Positions 39,440 through 50,430 of a DNA stretch of 64,000 nucleotides are shown piece by piece. The number at the start of each line of letters is the position of its first letter. Within the stretch, counting starts at the first letter, position 1. The DNA comes from Lepidurus packardi (Eukaryota > Arthropoda > Branchiopoda > Notostraca > Triopsidae), in NCBI GenBank assembly GCA_023053545.1, contig JAKZAN010000001.1, positions 12,416,024 through 12,480,023 of the forward strand, in the 5' to 3' direction. Under the pieces are notes generated by a model. It did not search any database and was not told the origin of the DNA. It was given only the letters and a program-made list of their open reading frames with translations. Position numbers and translations under genes: made by a program.

Positions 39440-40460
39440 GTCGGTAAGTTAGCTCACCGTGTATTCCCTTCCTGTCTTTTCTTCCCACGTTCCGACGGTC
39501 CACGAAAACCAAAAGCTCATAACTCCCGATCGACTTTGACAGGAAGTAGCAACGTCTACAAAATCTTTTCTAACTATTTTGAGATTTTTCCTTATTTTTG
39601 CTAGTGCCCGCATCTGCTCATTGCTTTTACACTTCTTACCTGTTTTGCAAATTTGGCTATAATAAGATTATTAGCTTTTATACGAAGAATGTAATGTTAT
39701 GTGGCTTAAAACATAGCGTTGCATAGAAGGCGGAAGACACTAGATAGCCGACGGTGTTCCTCCATACGTAGTAGTGTAAAGAACAATCCCTACACAATTA
39801 TAGCTGACCACGTACAGCTCACTTCCAAGATGCCAAAAATCAAGTATCAGATCAGACTTCCGACTTCTCCTTTCTCTTTCATTCACACCGTTTGCTTCTG
39901 ACTGTACATTTCCTTTTATATATTGTTTAGCCATTCTGCACATTCCGATCAAACGTTTTATAAACGTTCCTCTTCTTCTTCGGGTCCAATGGCCCTTGAG
40001 GTCTCACGCGCGTTCTCTTGTTAATATAATCGAATCCGCCAAGCACCCAGTCTTGATTAGACGCTGATGTAGATTACTGACCAACTTAACCGAAGAATAG
40101 TTTGAATAAACTTGCAGGATCTTACCGTTGTGCCAAGACCGAATCCACTCGGCCCAAACAATCAAAACAATCTTATTTTGCCCAAAACAGTTTCCTACAG
40201 TAGTATTCCTTAATTATGCTACCCTTGGCGTAAGCTGATCACTTCCTTGACTTGCTGTATACAGCCTCCAATTCTCTAGAGATTACCTCAGGCGGATAAA
40301 AACTTTTTGGATTCAGGATAGGTACAAGCACAGATTTCTTCGAGCAATCACACAATCTACTCGAGGTCTTGTAAAAAGTAGTCTAGTAAAACAAGTTCCT
40401 TTAACAAATCTAAACGCCCTACATTTGTCATTGTAATTCTTGTGATCTAAGGCAAGCGTC
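39440..40460. repeat. Old internal duplication in the MULE-like element, copy 2
   Basis: Direct, strongly diverged counterpart of 37,845-38,660, with the same three landmarks in order. The segment between the copies (38,700-39,440) shows nothing recognisable. Confidence 0.55.
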
Positions 40461-41399
40461 ATGTAGCTCATTTATAAGTTAATCATGGTTGCTGCCTGAC
40501 TTTGATAATTAGCTATAATGCAGCAGTCCAAACGAACCGCTGGTCTATTCAGTAAAGCACAACACAGGAACCTTTTTTCCCAAAACCATTGTTTAAGCAA
40601 ATATAAACTGACTGTATTCGAAACCGTAGGAGCTTATATATACGGGTAGTTCAGGACGCAAATATAGAAAGTACAATACAACAATAAGTCGTCCGAGTGC
40701 GGTCAATCAACAGTACAAGTACAAGTAGAATAAGGTCAGATCACAGACTTACGTCAAATACCAAACAGAATCCCCCAACACCAAGGTTAATTAATACGAA
40801 TACACATCCTTACACAAATACAACATTCCCTTTCTTTCCGGGGCATACATTTATCAAGGATACGATCATACGCTTTGAAACTCTCGATATGGCCGTCACG
40901 AAAAAAATGCTTTCCTATTTTAGAGCTCCGGAAATTCTATGGGTCAAAGTAATATTCGTTACACCATAAGTAATAAGTTTACCAGTCATACTTGGTGTCT
41001 TACAAGAAGAATGGAACGAAGAAAAAAGTCAGCAGCAGCATCATACGTTCCCAAAGAAAAGTTTCGAACTTCTCGTCCTTTATTTTTTGTATTTAAGGTT
41101 TTTATTTTTTACTTAAGGTATTAATTAAAAGCATAATTCGGGCAATGGTCTTCTTAGTTAAAACTTGTTACTAAACAACAAAGGATGAGGCTGTTGGGGT
41201 AACATTCAACTTTCACTGTACGTTTTTAGTCATATCAATACCCATTCCGTTTTATTTCTCAGTTGTCAAAAACCATACTGAACACATAATATTTATTCTT
41301 TTGGTTCTAAGCACCCTCGGGCGTCAGCCGCGGCAAAGCATGGGGAGAAAAATACAGATCACGTGCAACACTGTTGGTTTATGTGTTTTGCTGCTTTTA

Positions 41400-41500
41400 A
41401 GCCAACTCCTACAACATGCCTAAACCCGCTTTTATGCGGCTTGCGGCGGATTGCCGCGGTCTGGAAAAACTGGAAAGATGGGGTTGCAATAGCTTAACGT
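41400..41500 (-). repeat. Right inverted terminal repeat of the MULE-like element
   Basis: The reverse complement aligns with 33,320-33,417. It ends only 240 bp before the PCH2/TRIP13 start codon, so element sequence may contribute to that gene's promoter. Confidence 0.7.
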
Positions 41501-41739
41501 CGAGACGCACGTTGCCAATTGGGGACGCCATCAAAACACCATTGGAAGCTTCAAGCCACCAATCGGCGAATTTTCCCCTCTTTTTAGTACGAACAGTTCA
41601 CAGTTCGCAGTTGTGAACTTTCAAAATTTTTAAAGTTTATGGTTGTTTTAAACGTGCTTTTCTCTGCGATTTCCCAAGAAAACGAGTTGAGCCTTTCTCT
41701 TTTCTCACTTTATCTTTTAACTAATTTCTTGTAAAAACT

Positions 41740-43262
41740 ATGGAGGTACAAGTAGTACAATCGGTAGTTCCCGTTATTCACATTGAAGTACTAAAGAAGG
41801 GGCAAAGGTATAATATAGTAATAAATCTGATGTCTATTCCTTTAAAATTACAGAAACGCTTAACACATTAATTTATTTATTTTCAGTCAGGTCCCTAATG
41901 CTGAATTGCGAGAGAAAATTATGAAATACATTTCCAGCCTATTCATTTTGGCTCCCCCTGCACAAATCATTCCAAACTCTGCCATTCAGGATGATTTTTT
42001 ACAAGAACATATCAAGAGAATCATGATTTCCCAGCCAGACACTGCAACTGAAGTCTCTCCCATGTACGAAGTTCATGTCTATACCTTAGACGAATCAGGG
42101 TTACAGACAGAAGAGCTGGATGAAAGCGAAGACATCTCCTCTGCTGGTCATTGGATCTTACCATCAGCCGAGTTTGATGGCTTATGGGAATCGTTGGTGT
42201 TCGACGATGCGATCAAAAGCAAACTCCTCAACTTTGTTTCGACCACTTTATTGTTTTCAGACCGTGGCGTAGACGCTTCGTTAGTCAATTGGAATCGTGT
42301 GGTTTTGCTGCATGGACCTCCTGGCACGGGCAAAACGTCCTTATGCAAAGCATTAGCCCAGAAGTTGACTATCCGGCTAAGCCATCGTTACAAATATGGC
42401 CAGTTGATAGAAATTAACAGCCATAGTCTCTTCTCGAAGTGGTTCTCTGAGGCAAAACTTCCTTAAATTTTACAATATTGAAATAATATTAAAACAATCA
42501 TTTTCTTTTTTAGAGTGGGAAACTGGTTCAAAAACTATTTACGCAAATCCAGGAACTCGTAGATGACCCCAACACTTTAGTATGTTTACTAATGGACGAG
42601 GTAGAGAGTTTAACACGCGCTCGTCAATCAGCGTTAAATGGTACTGAACCTTCGGATGCTCTCCGCGTTGTTAACGCTGTGCTTACACAAATTGACCTCA
42701 TCAAACGGTAATGCAAATGAATCCAGTGAACGCAATTTGAATGTAGGTCAAAAGTCAGAAGTTGATAAAAGTCATTTTTGTACAGATTTCCAAATGTGCT
42801 GATTTTAACTACCTCAAATGTTACCGAAGCTATTGACCTTGCATTCGTGGACAGGGCAGATATCAAGCAGTATATCGGATTGCCATCCCCTCGTGCCATT
42901 TACCAGATTTACGTCAGTTGCTTAGAGGAATTATTACGGGTTGGAATTATCACTTCTACGGAAACATTCGTTAGAGAAAGCGAAATTGACGGCAGTAATC
43001 TTGTAAGTCCAAGCCATGTGTTATGGACTATTGCTGGGTAAGACTTGTCAAGCATTTAAATGCCATGAATATGTAAGAATAATAGGTTTTATTCCTTTCC
43101 AGAAAAAGTGAAGGCCTAAGTGGGAGGACGTTACGTAAACTACCCTTTCTGGCCCACGCGTTGTTTCTGCAAGCCCCTAGTTCAGACATGGGTTCTTTCC
43201 TAATTGCATTAGCCAAAGCTGTGAACCAGCAATTCGTCGACCGAAAGCAACTCAGCTTATGA
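41740..43262 (+). CDS. TRIP13: PCH2/TRIP13 AAA+ ATPase
   Basis: AAA+ remodeller that converts closed HORMA-domain proteins (meiotic HORMADs, MAD2) to the open form. It acts in meiotic checkpoint control and spindle-checkpoint silencing. Five exons (41,740-41,807; 41,887-42,451; 42,514-42,707; 42,786-43,037; 43,103-43,262) give 412 residues, near the family's usual 430. Walker A is [16 protein letters not shown], followed by [18 protein letters not shown]. Walker B is LLMDEVESL. Sensor and C-terminal lid sequence follow ([36 protein letters not shown]). The second intron uses a GC donor (GAG|GCAAAA), which the conserved SESGKLV join requires. The ATG opens [10 protein letters not shown]; a transposon end lies 240 bp upstream. 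The next gene starts only 390 bp downstream. Confidence 0.95.
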
Positions 43263-43421
43263 AACTGAACTAAAATGCCTGGTGCGATTTTACTCTCTGA
43301 CGCCATCAGCATTCACAAATGCGATAATGTGATACTACTTCGCCTACTTCCGTGTTATACAGTTTAATAAGGATAAGAGCTGAAACCACTTAATTGCGCA
43401 GTTTTGCGGGTTGTTCACATT

Positions 43422-43427
43422 AATAAA
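43422..43427 (+). terminator. Candidate poly(A) signal of TRIP13
   Basis: AATAAA 160 bp after the TRIP13 stop and 140 bp before the opsin promoter motifs. Confidence 0.5.
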
Positions 43428-43567
43428 TAATGTTGCGAAAACTAAAATTGTCTGTTTATGTTTCATTTATGGTAGTCCAAAAGAAAGAACTATTTAAAGC
43501 ATATCTGGATATCTGACGCAAACCGGGAAGCCGGCTCTGGATTAATTAAAGACACCTTATAACGGTA

Positions 43568-43594
43568 TAATCCACGGATTAGATTGATATAAAA
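43568..43594 (+). promoter_or_regulatory. Opsin core promoter with paired K50 homeodomain sites
   Basis: TAATCC-AC-GGATTA (43,568-43,581) is an inverted pair of K50 homeodomain sites, the kind bound by Orthodenticle/Otx factors that drive arthropod rhodopsin genes. TATAAAA follows at 43,588-43,594, and the opsin ATG lies 58 bp farther on. The sites are seen in the sequence; the factor is inferred. Confidence 0.55.
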
Positions 43595-43651
43595 CTAAGG
43601 CATGAAGCTTGAAGTTTTCCAATTCCGTCAGTTAGGATCACTACGACCATC

Positions 43652-45111
43652 ATGGATCACAACGAGTCGTACTTCCAAGCTCGGTAATAGGTGCCAAGTG
43701 AAACAGCAGGTACTGAAAAACATTTTGCTTGTTTTTTAAATTAGGACGTGGTACGAGCTGAAAAGGAATGGTTGGAAAACACCCCCGGACTACATGGCGT
43801 TCGTCCATGATCATTGGAGGAAATACGATGAGCCGAACCCGATGTTGCACCATTTACTTGGCGTACTTTACGTGTTCTTTATGATCTTATCTTTAGCGGG
43901 CAACGGAGTAGTTATTTACGTCTTTCTTACGTAAAGAACATAAAACGAGTACGCAGTAAGTTTCCAGTTAACAGAACTACCTTTGATAGGTCCAAGAAGC
44001 TTCGCACGTCTTCCAACATGTTTGTGGTTAATTTGGCCATTTGCGACTTTGTAATGATGTTAAAAACGCCCGTTTTCATCATCAATAGCTTCCACGAAGG
44101 ACCCATTTTCGGTCACCTAGGCTGTCAAATCTACGGTTTGTTGGGCGCTTTGACTGGTCCTGGAGCTTCTGTTACGAATGCTGCTATTGCATACGATCGT
44201 TATAAGTAAGCTGCAGAAACCTTATGGAGTTCATAGAATCCAGAAGCTGTACCGTTTAGATGTATAACACAGCCGTTTGCTACCAGACTAACCACAGGCC
44301 AAACCGTTTCCGCAATTGGTTTGTTGTGGGCCTACGTTTTGCCCGTAGCCTTGTTGCCTTTTACAAAGACTTGGAATCGATTCGTGCCAGGTTTGGAAAC
44401 ACCTTAGTTAATCCTACTACATTAATACGGTTTTCCTAGAGGGCTACCTGACAAGTTGCACGTTTGACTACATGACAGAGACGACTGAGACTCGCATATT
44501 CGTGTGGGTTATTTGGATTTGGTGCTATGTTCTGCCCTTGGCTATTATCGTCGTGTGCTATACGAAAATTACTGTACACGTCGCCAATCATGAGGAGCAA
44601 CTTAAAATCCAGGTTTCCAACGATCCCAAGTTCTCCAAGTGCAAATCCGAACATTAAGACTCGCTCGTTATTTAGGCGCAAAAAATGAACGTGGAAAGTT
44701 TACGAGCAGGCGAAGCAGTTAACGTACGTCAAGAAATCCGCGTTGCCAAAGTGGGCATGACTTTAACTTCCCTGTTCCTGTTATCGTGGACTCCGTACTT
44801 CATCATTGCGTTCGTAGCCGCGTTCGGCAATCGGGAGCTGGTTACACCCTTCGCTTCCATGATTCCTGCCATGACGTGCAAAACTGCAGCTTGCATCGAT
44901 CCTTACATTTACGCCATTAATCACCCCAAGTAACTTTGTCGTTCTAAAAGCAACAATTAATTAAATGTTTCAAGTTAAAAAAACGAAAAAACACCATTTT
45001 AGGTATCGCCAAGAGCTCCAGACTCGCTGGCCCTGGCTTTGTATTCACGAATCTGAAGATAAAGTTGGGGAAATAAGTTACAGTCAAAGGACCCAAAACG
45101 GAGCAGCTTAA
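43652..45111 (+). CDS. UV/short-wavelength-type rhabdomeric opsin
   Basis: Seven exons (43,652-43,683; 43,745-43,930; 43,990-44,205; 44,260-44,390; 44,440-44,612; 44,676-44,929; 45,003-45,111) give 366 residues of a seven-helix photoreceptor GPCR. Helix 1 has AGNGVVIYVF. Helix 2 has LAICDFVMMLKTPVFI; its lysine is the site (bovine position 90) known to tune insect pigments to UV. GHLGCQIYG and TSCTFDY hold the disulfide cysteines. YDRYK replaces the DRY motif. The EGYL glutamate matches the usual second-loop counterion. The retinal lysine is in MTCKTAACIDPYIYAINHPK, followed by YRQEL. The Gq-opsin motif AQKMNVESLR is in the third intracellular loop. The protein looks complete, with a short C-tail. 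Expected in rhabdomeric photoreceptor membranes, though extraocular use is possible. Confidence 0.93.
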
Positions 45112-45731
45112 CCTGTAATTTTCAGTTTCAGTTTATTATTTTTGGTCCTTGCCCATACATCTAAGACCACATATACCTTTTCCAGTCTTACTTCTTCGTA
45201 GATATGAATTCATTTGAAAGAAATTAATGATACATCAAAGGCTAATATAATTATTTGGAACGAAATTCTGTATTTTGAATATCCCGACAGTGTTCGAATA
45301 TAAGAATAATTAATTGAACGAACATTTTTTTCCTTTATCTTTTTTGCGTGGGGTGCAAAATTTATAGACCTAAGTAAACCGGTACCGGACATCCATGAAC
45401 AAGAACAAACAAAGAGAAACGAAGCTTAATTAAGAAGCATCTTCTCTGAAATCGGCTAATCAACAAACAGAATAGTACACTCATATTGCATTCTTGCTGT
45501 AACGAAATGTAATTAACAGAACTGGGAATCAAGATATAACGTAGTAAACACATGCAATAAAAAAAAGTATTAAAGGTGCAAAGAATCACAACGGTTGCTG
45601 ATTTGGAATGATTGATTCGCAATTGAGCATCTTGAACTAGGTTATAATGCTGATTGGCTTAATTAAACGAAAACAAACAGGCATAATTCCTTTACGACCA
45701 ACTTAAATGAATAGTTTTCTTTCGTGGAAAC
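45112..45731. other. Convergent 3' flanks of opsin and boule
   Basis: AT-rich interval with an AATAAA at 45,556-45,561 (plus) that could serve the opsin. Nothing coding is supported. Confidence 0.5.
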
Positions 45732-48491
45732 TCAAAGACGAACTTGCTCTAATTTTTGCATCAATTCATGACTTTTGTCGCTCCGACTGTCCCCCATAAG
45801 ATCGTTGACATTGATAGAAGGCGTGACTGGAGGGGTAATAGGCATACGGGAGGCTCTGTTGGCAGACGTACCAGCAGCGTAAACATGAGAAGATGCAGCC
45901 GAAGTTGAAGACAAATTGGGCGATATGAATCCAGGCTGATGGAACCGATGGCTGTCACGGGCCAAACGAATGGGCGAATGTTGATCCAGAATCAGGCGTC
46001 GCTTAGTGTGCAGGGTACCCGCACGCGGCATTGATGCGACGTGACCATAGTTAATCTGTTCAGGATAGGAAAGGGTTTCGTTAAGGTTCAGATTCAAGGA
46101 AGACTGGGACGACGTAGGCGAAAAAACTAGCTTCTGGGACGGACTCCACCGCGGACTATTGCTCCTGCTAGCACCCACGTTAGTCAGCTGCTCCGAGGAA
46201 TGCCGGTAGTGATTCCAAGCGTAAGAATCCAAAGCAGCTCGACGGCGACGATCGCGTTCTGGCGAATACTCACGTAACCCACCTCCACCACTGCCGCCAC
46301 CACCATTGCCGCCACCATTGCTGCCACCATAGCCGCCACCATTCCAAGGCATCTCATTCCACGGCATGTTTTCATGATTCCAGCGCTGGGAAGGAACCCG
46401 GCGGGCCGGGGCATTGGGCGGAGGCAAAATGGGCATCGCGGGAGGAGCACAGTTGCTAGATTTGGGGGCTGTTAAAAGCGATTCGCTAGCATGCAAGTAA
46501 TACGGACGCTGATGCGAATACTGTGAAGTCGATTCATTGCTCAAGGACACATGCTCGCCAGTATTGCAGTTTGGCTTGTTGCCAGCATTACCACCCTCCT
46601 ACGAATGACAATAAGCAAGCCAAGGCAACAGTAAAAGCAGGGTTTGCAGAAAGAATGCAAAGAAAAAAAGCGCAAGCTTCCAACAAGACACACATCCTTT
46701 ACGACAGTTGCATGGCAAGTTTAGGAAAGACCCATAAGCGCATGTATGATATGCAAAAGTAACTCGCTGGTTAAATTTAAAAGAAAAATAAAAAAAATTG
46801 CGAAAGTAACTTACTTGATTCGGATCCACAGGCACCAAATTCGCAAAAGAACCTTCCATAGAATTGGGAGTGGTCGGTGAGGTTAGATAAGCAGGCGTAC
46901 CAGTCGTAGGATCGCTTACCATAGAAGCACCATGCATTGGATTGCCAAAGTACAAGTATTGCGTCACTGGGCTGGCCTAAAGTTACAACAAGATTTTATT
47001 ATTTTTTTTATTCATAGATCTTATTATTATTTATTTGTTTATAAATTTATTTATAGTTATTTTATTTTACTATTTCTAAGATTTTTATTAGAAAGCATAG
47101 AAGTCTTACATGGCGGTAACCGGGCACCCACTGCCATTGCGCGCCTGGACCCCATTGCTGATGATATTACGAAAAGATTAGTTTTTTTTAGAACTTTTTT
47201 CTTTTTAAGGGGATTAACAGGCTATGAAGTACTTACTGGGGCGCTGTACGGGTATTGCTGGAAGTAGACAGGAGGCACATGCATGTAAGGATACGGGGTA
47301 GAGCCCGCTGGCCCCGTATAGTAAGCCGTAGCCATAGGGATTTCACCGGTAAGCATGGGAGGCGGCAGAGCTGTAGGCGGACCTGACGTTGCGGCTGCCG
47401 AAACTTCACTCTGGGAATGGGCACGAGACGGCAAGGGACCTGTTGGCGTGGTAGGCGTACTCATAACCGACGACACTGCGCTAGGCGAAACGGGCGTGGT
47501 CACTGGATACAAGTAGGGCATGCTGTTGTAATAATTGGGGTAAGCTGGCGACAAGGACGTAGTTAACGACTCCAAACTACGACCAATGCCCTTTGACAAG
47601 AAATAAAAATGACATGATATTATGAGAACGAGTGGACTGGCGGCTATAAGAAAAATTTATTACTATTACTTGCTTTCGCACCGCTGGGGCAACGTTCAGC
47701 TTGCGCTCTCGCAACACGATCACTTGGCTCTACAAAGTCGAATATTACAATACATAAAGTATAAACGTGATGTAAGAAATAAAGTAAAGAAAAAGTAACG
47801 AAAAAAATAAGACAAAAAGACAAAATGAAGAAAAAAAGTAAAAATGAAGAAAAGAAATGAGCAAAAATAAATAACAAGTCGAATATTATAGTACATAAAG
47901 TATTAAAAGTATCATTATTATTAATATTAAACGTAATATTAAAAAGAAAGAAAAAAGAAAGAAAAAATTAGAAAACGAAGAATAAATAAGGAAAAAGTAA
48001 GAAAATAAGAAAGAAAGTACTTACAGATGCAATCTTGAGTAGTTGCTGGACTTCATCTTCATTGTCGAACGTAACAAAACCGTAGCCTTTGGATAATCCG
48101 ACCCGATCTACGATGATTTTTACGGTACGCACATGGCCATAGCGTTCAAATAAAGTTGCTAACTCGTCTTCGGTAGCGGTCGCCGACAATCCGCCAATAA
48201 AAACGCGATTAGGGACCAAAGTACCATGCTTGGGAAAACTATTGCAGTTAACCGGGACAGGGACTAAAGCAGTCGTCATGCCTTGTCCGGATCGCGATAC
48301 AGTCAGCAAAGGAGGCGACGTGGCCGACTCGGAAAAGCTGGACGAAGTAGAACTCTGCGTTAAAAGATAGAAACATTGTTAACATCGCAATACAAAGGTT
48401 CAACTTTTTGGATTTTTTTCTCCACGTCCACACAACCCCAATGTACATCGAGTGGGTCGTACAAAAAGCCTACAGCGAATAACCTTACCAT
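45732..48491 (-). CDS. bol: Boule/DAZ-family germline RNA-binding protein
   Basis: DAZ-family translational regulator needed for meiotic entry or progression in germ cells. It acts in the cytoplasm on mRNA 3' UTRs. Seven exons join in phase 0: 48,491-48,489 (ATG only), 48,354-48,025, 47,729-47,670, 47,590-47,237, 47,157-47,110, 46,976-46,815 and 46,598-45,732, for 607 residues. The single RRM begins RVFIGGLSATATEDELATLF; RNP1 is KGYGFVTF and it closes with VIVLRERKLNVAPAVRKQ, a boule signature. A Y/P-rich region with PNYYNSMPYLYP and QWGPGAQWQWVPGY follows. The last exon adds 289 residues with a glycine run (WNGGGYGGSNGGGNGGGGSG) and S/R-rich sequence, making this much longer than the 230-300 residues usual for boule. 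The ATG-only first exon is inferred from its GTAAGG donor. Confidence 0.9.
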
Positions 48492-50430
48492 GATAGTTTC
48501 TGGGTACTGAATCTCAATGAATTAATACCCCAAAAGAGATAGACCAGCCTGTTTTTTGTGCTGAGACAAAAAATCACAGCTTCGCGTTACTTTATGTGCT
48601 TCTTAGCCACAGCCAGAGTGCACACGCTATGCGAAACGTCCTGCTAAATAAGTACTTGTGAATATGGCCAGCAGACAACGACCACCGCCAGATCACAAAA
48701 ACTTAAAATAACGGACTAACGGCTCAAATTTTCACAAGTTGCAGATTAACAAACAATACTCCACTTCATTTTCTTTTAGACTTATATAAGTGCTAGCCCA
48801 GCGTCCGTACAAAAGTACCCTCCAAACGCAACTGAGCGAGCCATTTCAAGGGTTAAGGTCCCAGGTGTCCAACATCGCTGTCGTTTTGCCACATCGAAAG
48901 TAAGAAATACTAAAAACGAAAGACGAAACGAAAAAACGTTTCTTCGCTCTTCTATATGTTTCCCCTTCTCTCCCACCCGCACCCCCTATAAGCCCTCGCA
49001 AACTACCATACAACGAGAACTTTCGCTACAGAGTTTCAAACTCGAGGGACAAATCCAACTCCAGAACATTGGAAAGAAACTTATCGTATTTCCTGCCTTT
49101 CCTGCAACGCACGTGTATATCCACAATCCGGCAGTTTCTTGCTTTCGAACTTTTCGTTTTGGGTTCCCATGTCGTAAATCAACGTTGTAAAGGCGCAAGG
49201 CGGATGACGTACCAGTAACCTAAAGTTTGACCTTTTCGCTTTTTATTTAAGTGTCTTGGAATAAAACCCAAAGGTCACAGCAAGTAGTTATAATTTTTCG
49301 TCAAAAGATGCACCGTGGACAGACCCCCTATATCCTATGATATACAATTTCCTATCACAATTTCCTACACGGAAAACTTAGAATGATCAAAAACATAAAG
49401 AGAAAATTCAAAAATTCATAAATAATAATGATAAATCAAGAAAGAGAAAACTCAATAATATCTTAATAAGAAAATCTACAGAACTGGGGTAGCTTTATTT
49501 TATATATGGTTTATTTTTTATATATGATTTATTTTATATATGATTTATTTTCATAACTTGGAACTCTATGTAAAAAATTTATAGAAGATAAATATTAATA
49601 TAAACAAAACTATTTCTCTAGACAATTATACCCCATACCTTACTGTCACAATGCAATTTCATTATATTGCATAGGGAATGCTGTAGCCTTGCCATGCTGT
49701 AACACCATAAAGCGATCCACTACACCGTGGCCTAAAACTCCCTACATGAGGGGAAATAAGGCCTTGATTATAAATGCCAAGAAAAGTAGGCTAAGTGCAA
49801 TTAGTTTTAAGTATTAGATTACAGCTGACCCAGTTTTATGTTAGAAATGGAGGTCAATGCTAGGTTTTTGTTTATTTTCTTTTTTGTGGTTAGAAAAGTT
49901 GGCTAATGAAAAGGCGTCCCAAAGTTGTGGCCTTGTTCTTGTCCACCAAATTTGTTTGTAAAAGCAAGCTAAATTTCACAAGTTCGAAGGAGCTGTTTAT
50001 AACTAGGGAAATGTGAAAAATAAAAAAAAACACGCCAACTGATAGACAAGCTCCGAAAACTGAAGCAAAAGCTGACGTAGTTAGTGGCTGCAGGACGCCA
50101 GACTCGTCATGGACCCATCTTATGCATGAAACGACAACTGTGCAACCCCAACTTTGACCTCCATGTGGTATTTGTATTAACACTTCAAATTTCCCCAACA
50201 ACAGACAAAAGCGAAAACGAAATAAAACAGCCAGGCTTGGAAAGAGAGCGTTTAGTCTGTTTCTGTTGCGCGATCACGCAATAACCCACAAGCTTTAGCT
50301 TGTAGGTGTGTTTTAAACGTCTAAACAAAATATTCGTATTCCTTTCTCCGTGAGTAATTCGCAACCGTTAATTATTAACTCAGGGTGGACAGTGTTTAAA
50401 ACTGTGATTAAACTGTATGTGTTCCTTAAC
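48492..50430. other. Divergent intergenic region between boule and the BRICHOS gene
   Basis: No gene is supported. It contains a four-unit AT-rich tandem repeat at 49,494-49,553 and must hold the promoters of both flanking genes. I recognise no specific elements. Confidence 0.5.
49494..49553. repeat. AT-rich tandem repeat
   Basis: Four units of about 16-18 bp on the pattern TTTATTTTATATATGA. Confidence 0.85.

Larger units (their letters stand above)
33320..41500 (+). mobile_element. Mutator-like (MULE-type) element, 8.2 kb, with an OTU/zinc-finger/PHD gene
   Basis: A perfect 9-bp direct repeat, CGAGACGCA, lies immediately outside both ends (33,311-33,319 and 41,501-41,509). Such 8-9-bp target duplications are typical of Mutator-like transposons. 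Inside them the ends are imperfect inverted repeats of about 90 bp (33,320-33,417 against 41,400-41,500), sharing GCTAT, CAACCC, AGACCGC, GCAAGCCG and CGCATAAAAGCGGGTT in order. The element carries one long coding region (33,768-36,741). The remaining 4.7 kb (36,742-41,400) is non-coding as far as I can tell, apart from repeats listed separately. I see no DDE transposase core, so this copy looks non-autonomous. Confidence 0.72.

Noticed and set aside
40697-41124. Two short plus-strand frames near the right end of the MULE-like element
   Set aside because: No recognisable domain, no upstream signals, and low-complexity N/T-rich sequence.
33320-41500. A Polinton or other large virus-like element
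   Set aside because: No polymerase, integrase, packaging ATPase or capsid gene is visible; a 9-bp target duplication and a MULE-like zinc domain fit a Mutator-like DNA transposon better.
44473-44657. Opsin exon 5 continuing to a stop at 44,657
   Set aside because: The family motif KIQ-AQKMNVESLR requires splicing at 44,612 to 44,676; reading on gives a premature end.
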